Positions 13,989 through 14,862 of a stretch of DNA of 14,862 nucleotides are shown here, piece by piece. Numbering within the stretch: position 1 is the stretch's first letter; each line of letters begins with the position of its first letter. The notes under the pieces are model-generated. The model saw nothing but the letters and a program-made list of their open reading frames with translations, had not been told where the DNA came from and did not search any database. Both the position numbers and the translations under genes were made by a program. The DNA is taken from positions 1 to 14,862 of the forward strand of contig UQUC01000056.1 in NCBI GenBank assembly GCA_900544105.1, written 5' to 3'. Source of the DNA: an uncultured Oscillibacter sp. (GTDB lineage Bacteria; Bacillota; Clostridia; Oscillospirales; Oscillospiraceae).

Positions 13989-14862
13989 TTATTCAAACGC
14001 TACTGTAGTTTCCTTTGGCAGCTTCTCATTCTCGCAGCTCAAAAGGTAGGATATTACCTTGTTGGCAAAGCGGTTTGTTTTCATGGTATCCCAATCGGCA
14101 AGTCGGATAATCTCCGCTGTGCCGTTTTCAAAATCCAAGGAAATCTCGCCCCATTCGCCGTCGCAGTCTGCCTGGTATTCGTAGATTGCGGCGGCAATTT
14201 TCTTTTTGCGCTTGGTTTTGGACTTCTGTTTCAGCCGGACAGCATGGATTGCGCCCTCGGCAACCAATAATTCCGTCAGCCTGTCCACCGCTTTCCGGTA
14301 GGCTCGCTCTGCACCGCTGGCTGTGCTGCCCTCGAACATAACTGCAAGTTCCTCAAAGGTGGGACGACCTTTCCATGAGCCGACACGCCCACAGGTCATG
14401 CAGATTGCCAGCCGCTTTTCAAGCAAGGTCTGCTCCCGGTAGTTCAGTTTCTCAAAAGCCCGCTGCACCTTTTCCGCCTGTATGCCGTTCCAGAGAATGT
14501 CGGCATAGTTCCAAGTATCATCAAGGGCAACATCTTCGTCGGTTTCCTCGCCGTCCTCGTCTGTCACATAGAAAGGCTGCTGATTGCGGATGCCACGGAC
14601 AACTTTCAGATATTCTTCCGCAAGGGCAAGATCACAGTTGTACTTCTTGGCAAATTCGCTGACTGCATCCTTGCTGTTATGGTAGAGCCAAGCCATTGAC
14701 CGCACCATTTTGTAATTGGTCAGGGAGGATACCGACCATTTTTCTTCTCCCATGCGAAAACGTAGCATAGCATCCCGAATGAATGGAAAAATGTATGTAG
14801 CATACTTCGCACCCTTGGCAGGATCATAGTCCATCAGCTTTTGGAGCATTTGCTCCCGGCAG
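13989..14862 (-). CDS. Sigma-70-like protein of the mobile element (5' end outside window)
   Basis: The frame is open through the right edge (residues CREQ precede the first internal Met), so the N-terminus is missing; 290 residues are visible. The start matches sigma region 2 (DYDPAKGAKYATYIFPFIRDAMLRF). A region 3-like helical stretch follows, then a region 4-like segment (AFEKLNYREQTLLEKRL ... TFEELAVMF ... AERAYRKAVDRLTELL) with an insertion containing CMTC between its helices. After a lysine-rich KQKSKTKRKKK comes a C-terminal domain of about 70 residues that I do not recognise, starting at AAAIYEYQ. Sigma-like proteins of this layout are found on Tn1549-like elements; whether it directs RNA polymerase or has another role is unknown. 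It lies 85 bases upstream of the response regulator on the same strand. Confidence 0.8.
   Translation of the reverse strand, partial: CREQMLQKLMDYDPAKGAKYATYIFPFIRDAMLRFRMGEEKWSVSSLTNYKMVRSMAWLYHNSKDAVSEFAKKYNCDLALAEEYLKVVRGIRNQQPFYVTDEDGEETDEDVALDDTWNYADILWNGIQAEKVQRAFEKLNYREQTLLEKRLAICMTCGRVGSWKGRPTFEELAVMFEGSTASGAERAYRKAVDRLTELLVAEGAIHAVRLKQKSKTKRKKKIAAAIYEYQADCDGEWGEISLDFENGTAEIIRLADWDTMKTNRFANKVISYLLSCENEKLPKETTVAFE

Larger units (their letters stand above)
10352..14862. mobile_element. One arm of a Tn1549-like integrative conjugative element inserted in rlmD
   Basis: Support comes from the replaced rlmD 3' end, a DUF6061-type small protein, a two-component system of lower GC than the host block and a sigma-like protein with an ICE-type layout, all following the junction without any housekeeping gene. 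Transfer genes, relaxase, recombinase and the far att site are beyond the right edge, so mobility and family assignment are inference. Confidence 0.7.

Noticed and set aside
10352..14862. A vancomycin-type resistance cluster, suggested by the VanR/VanS-like pair
   Set aside because: No ligase, dehydrogenase or dipeptidase genes are present; the resemblance is only at the level of the general regulator and kinase families.
1..14862. CRISPR arrays, tRNA or rRNA genes, phage structural genes
   Set aside because: No regularly spaced repeats, no tRNA-like or rRNA-like sequence and no phage structural proteins were seen.

Overview
The window looks like chromosome from a GC-rich, spore-forming gut Clostridia, most likely of the Oscillospiraceae (Flavonifractor/Oscillibacter-type). 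This is inferred from a pro-sigma-K start, the GC-rich codon use of the left two thirds, and a Tn1549-like conjugative-element arm typical of gut Firmicutes. No species can be named from the sequence alone.

About 10.3 kb of ordinary chromosome (roughly 82-10350) lies between two places where conserved genes are interrupted. At the left edge the sporulation gene sigK (minus strand) reads normally for its pro-sequence and the start of region 2.1, then changes abruptly to unrelated sequence at about position 81. This is what a skin-like or other site-specific element inside sigK would give. At the right, the 3' end of the 23S rRNA methyltransferase gene rlmD/rumA has been taken over by an integrated element. 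The reading frame continues from the methyltransferase into an element-encoded tail of about 90 residues, and everything from about 10352 to the window end reads as one arm of an integrative conjugative element.

Chromosomal block, left to right: sigK fragment (-); a small GIY-YIG nuclease-fold protein (+); a shared bidirectional terminator; a membrane-anchored XRE regulator (-); an oligopeptide-type solute-binding lipoprotein (-), coupled by a 4-base overlap to pgeF (-); a terminator only 20 bases before pgeF; secA (-) with its own promoter and a structured leader; a divergent intergenic region with a promoter overlapped by a perfect 8+8 palindrome; an MBL/beta-CASP RNA nuclease-type hydrolase (+) with a strong terminator; and rlmD (+).

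Element arm: a DUF6061-type small protein (+), a terminator shared with a convergent two-component pair (response regulator then a sensor kinase with an unusually large predicted external domain, both -), and the C-terminal part of a sigma-70-like protein (-) that runs off the right edge. The integrase, relaxase, transfer genes and far attachment site are outside the window. The points most worth following are the two interrupted genes, the element-encoded tail that becomes part of a working rRNA methyltransferase, the sigma-like protein's unknown C-terminal domain, and the secA leader structure that could hide its ribosome binding site.
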